In this document: one piece after another, positions 15,445 through 16,992 of the stretch
Layout: each line of letters starts with the position of its first letter
Position numbering within the stretch: position 1 is the first letter of the stretch
Origin: Lachnospiraceae bacterium UBA4380
GTDB lineage: Bacteria; Bacillota; Clostridia; Lachnospirales; Lachnospiraceae
Direction: 5' to 3'
Assembly (NCBI GenBank): GCA_002390025.1
Contig: DGRU01000157.1
Span: 1-16,992 of the forward strand
Length of the DNA: 16,992 nt
The notes under the pieces: generated by a model
What the model saw: only the letters and a program-made list of their open reading frames with translations
What the model was told of the DNA's origin: nothing
Databases searched by the model: none
Program-made: the position numbers and the translations under genes

Positions 15445-15542
15445 TGACCATGTGATCAGACTTCTCATCACTTGATGAAAATCTCATCATTTGACCGGTC
15501 ATCTTAACCCTGGCCGGTCATCTCATCGTCTGATCAGTCATC
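15445..15542. repeat. Degenerate 19-20 bp tandem repeat between the two AAA genes
   Basis: On the minus strand five units of 20, 19, 20, 19 and 20 bp can be laid end to end, most beginning GATGAC or GATT and ending GATGA. They start inside the last two codons of the upstream AAA gene (GATGAC, then the stop). Units 2 and 3 (15522-15484) contain ATGACCGGC and GATGACCGGTCA with CCGG cores 19 bp apart, as at 3485-3514. The 139 bp spacer between the genes is made almost wholly of this array and the palindrome. Confidence 0.65.
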
Positions 15543-16841
15543 GCCTTCTATGCCGCGCCTGTACTGCTCCTCCCACTCATCCAGCGAGCGGATAATCGCA
15601 TCCTTGGGCGCAGGCAGACAGTTCTGTTTGGCAGTCTCGAACTGCTTTCTTTCCACCATATAGGAGCAGTCCTTCAGGGCATTGATCGCAGCTTCCTCAT
15701 CGCTGTATTTGCTCATGATGTCACGCACGATCTCATTTTTCAGCCTGTTGCAGAGACGGACAATATCGCGGTAATTGTACATCTCCGTTGCTTCCGCCAT
15801 GAAATCATAGCTGCAGTCCGCATCGAACTGGAGGATGTCCTTGAACTGTCTGCGGATAGCATGTTCGCGGGCTCCTCTGTCAGGGAAGGGAACACGGATC
15901 AGTTCCACGCGGTCCATCATGGCATTGTCGACTTTGCCCGGATAGTTTGTGGCACCGATGAAAATGATCGTCTTGGGATCCTTGCGCTCGTTGATGCGGT
16001 TGAAGCCCTCAAGGAAGGCGGTTGTCAGCGTCGCTGCGTGCTCGGGAAGGTTGGGCAGGGATCTGTTCTTGCAGACGCCGTCGATCTCATCGACAAAGAG
16101 GATGCAGGGGGCGTTTTCCTCAGCCTCCTGAAACATGCGGCTGACGATCTTCTCCGCATCGCCGACATAGCGGCTGAGGATATCGGAGCCTGTCAGAGAG
16201 ATATATTTGTAGTTCTGCTCCATCAGTTCATGGGCAAAAGCCTCGACGATATAGGTCTTGCCGCATCCGGGAGGTCCGATGAAGAAGAAGGAGTGAAGTC
16301 TGGGGATCCCCAGATACTCCTTGAGCTTTCCGACCCTGGTGTCGACGACACACTGGCGGAGCTTCTCTTTCAGATCATCCATGCCCGCCACATCCTCAAA
16401 GGTATGGAGAGGGATCTCCTTGAACCACTTGGATACGTCGATATCGGAGTCCTTGCCCTTTGCTGCGCTGCCTGTGCTCCCGCTTCCCGATGCTGCGCCG
16501 GCCCCGGCCTTTGCGCCCGCTTTTGCAGCGCCGCCTTTTTTGACCTGTCCCGCGTCAAAACGGCGAAGCAGTTCCGGATTCAGAATGCCGACGATCTCAC
16601 GGATGCGCATATCCAGCTCTCTCTTCTTGCGCTGCTGGTATTCCTGCACGCCTCCGGTGCTGATCGTGGCCATTTCCTGCCTGAGGTCCGCCGCCTGCTG
16701 CAGATAAATGCACTCCTGCTTGGTGTGCCTTCCCTTGGAGCGGTATTCATCTTCCGCCTGCTGTTCATAGATGGCACACTGACTTTCCATCGATCTGATG
16801 CGGGAGATATAATCCCCGCCGTTTCCACTGTAATAAGCCAT
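15534..16841 (-). CDS. AAA+ ATPase (classical AAA module, Vps4/FtsH-like)
   Basis: The 435-residue protein has a helical, coiled-coil-prone N-terminal region (about 10-95), an Ala/Gly/Lys-rich linker (101-130) and one AAA module. This carries FEDVAGMDDLKEKL (148-161), Walker A GPPGCGKT (189-196), Walker B CILFVDEID (246-254) and sensor-1 IGATNYP (295-301). Then comes MMDRVELIRVPFPDRGAREH; the usual pair of arginines is reduced to one (R311). All residues for ATP hydrolysis are present, so it is likely the motor of the cluster: a remodelling or unfolding ATPase with no protease domain. The ATG at 16841 is chosen (AGGGGA 5 bases upstream); an in-frame GTG at 16901 lies within a strong hairpin. 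It precedes the degenerate AAA gene by 139 bp. Confidence 0.9.
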   Translation of the reverse strand: MAYYSGNGGDYISRIRSMESQCAIYEQQAEDEYRSKGRHTKQECIYLQQAADLRQEMATISTGGVQEYQQRKKRELDMRIREIVGILNPELLRRFDAGQVKKGGAAKAGAKAGAGAASGSGSTGSAAKGKDSDIDVSKWFKEIPLHTFEDVAGMDDLKEKLRQCVVDTRVGKLKEYLGIPRLHSFFFIGPPGCGKTYIVEAFAHELMEQNYKYISLTGSDILSRYVGDAEKIVSRMFQEAEENAPCILFVDEIDGVCKNRSLPNLPEHAATLTTAFLEGFNRINERKDPKTIIFIGATNYPGKVDNAMMDRVELIRVPFPDRGAREHAIRRQFKDILQFDADCSYDFMAEATEMYNYRDIVRLCNRLKNEIVRDIMSKYSDEEAAINALKDCSYMVERKQFETAKQNCLPAPKDAIIRSLDEWEEQYRRGIEGDD

Positions 16842-16856
16842 ATTGGTCCCCTGTAT

Positions 16857-16872
16857 CAGGCAGATATGCCTG
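16857..16872 (-). promoter_or_regulatory. Small hairpin just upstream of the AAA gene ribosome binding site
   Basis: CAGGCA and TGCCTG are perfect 6 bp arms with a 4-base loop, ending about 5 bases before the AGGGGA motif of the AAA gene. Its position would allow an effect on initiation; this is inference. Confidence 0.4.
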
Positions 16873-16892
16873 TCGTGTTCTAATAGTTCTCT

Positions 16893-16924
16893 GCTGCCCA
16901 CGCCCTTGACCGGGCGCGGGCAGC
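16893..16924 (-). terminator. Strong 13 bp hairpin between the upstream gene and the AAA gene
   Basis: GCTGCCC-CGCCC-type arms at 16893-16905 and 16912-16924 pair over 13 bp with one G-U wobble and a 6-base loop. It lies 17 bases after the stop of the upstream gene. No T-run follows on the minus strand, so it is either a weak terminator, an mRNA-stabilising 3' structure, or a processing element that sets different levels for the genes on each side. Confidence 0.4.
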
Positions 16925-16941
16925 TGTCTTTGTGCAGTCCT

Positions 16942-16992
16942 TCAGAAGTCGTCGCTGAGCTCGCTGATCAGGTCGCTGATGCTGGCGATATT
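16942..16992 (-). CDS. C-terminal end of an unidentified upstream gene
   Basis: The last 16 codons in frame with the window edge read NIASISDLISELSDDF followed by TGA (16942-16944). The acidic, amphipathic end is protein-like, and its direction and spacing (100 bp before the AAA start) suggest it belongs to the same minus-strand gene run. The piece is too short for any family call. Confidence 0.45.
   Translation of the reverse strand, partial: NIASISDLISELSDDF

Noticed and set aside
15407..15542. CRISPR array or riboswitch between the AAA genes
   Set aside because: Units are 19-20 bp, contiguous and degenerate, with no unique spacers; no known aptamer core is visible.
15861..16883. 340-codon plus-strand open frame
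   Set aside because: Antisense to an unmistakable AAA module with Walker A, Walker B and sensor-1; shadow frame.

Overview
The window looks like chromosome from a fairly GC-rich, low-GC-phylum Gram-positive (Firmicutes), most likely a Lachnospiraceae or related Clostridia member. The basis is the gene order rpmE - DUF1385 (YqhQ-like) - prmC - prfA, strong AAGGAGG-type ribosome binding sites, a zinc-type L31, a CotH-family protein, and a zinc-ribbon/DUF6273 protein of a kind I associate with Clostridia. Genus assignment is inference; no rRNA or tRNA gene is present.

Layout. (a) 1-4029, minus strand: a conserved translation block. It reads, in transcription order, rpmE (promoter at 4001-4029), a repeat-filled spacer, a DUF1385 membrane protein, prmC, prfA and the first 33 codons of a Ppx/GppA phosphatase. 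DUF1385 and prmC share one base (TAATG) and prmC/prfA are 13 bp apart, so these three are translationally or transcriptionally coupled. RF1 and its methyltransferase PrmC are a functional pair. (b) 4049-6927, plus strand: a divergent extended -10 promoter, then a stand-alone FRG-domain protein and a membrane-anchored CotH-kinase-family protein with a chitobiase-like domain. (c) 6901-16992, minus strand: a run of at least six genes. In transcription order these are the tail of an unknown gene, an active AAA+ ATPase (Vps4/FtsH-like AAA module), a second AAA+ protein with a damaged Walker A and no recognisable Walker B, a zinc-ribbon/DUF6273 protein, a secreted or anchored helical-repeat protein, and a 1472-residue DUF4011-SF1 helicase-nuclease-like protein. 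The last gene runs tail-to-tail into the CotH gene with a 27 bp overlap.

Working together. Region (a) is housekeeping. In region (c) the first five genes are tightly spaced and may form a AAA+-driven machine (active plus pseudo-ATPase) with a cytosolic zinc-ribbon partner and an extracytoplasmic partner; I do not recognise it as a named system. The terminal helicase-nuclease has the domain order of single-protein phage-defence candidates and may be an independent cargo gene. It carries two in-frame tandem repeats (15 bp x 8 and 72 bp x about 2.8) that could change length without breaking the frame.

Non-coding DNA is unusually repetitive. Two spacers about 12 kb apart (3474-3516 and 15445-15542) share a degenerate 19-20 bp tandem repeat containing GATGACCGGTCA. 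The first of these spacers also holds a 15 bp perfect duplication touching a start codon and a 16-18 bp repeat array. A copy of the 3' end of prfA lies downstream of prfA itself.
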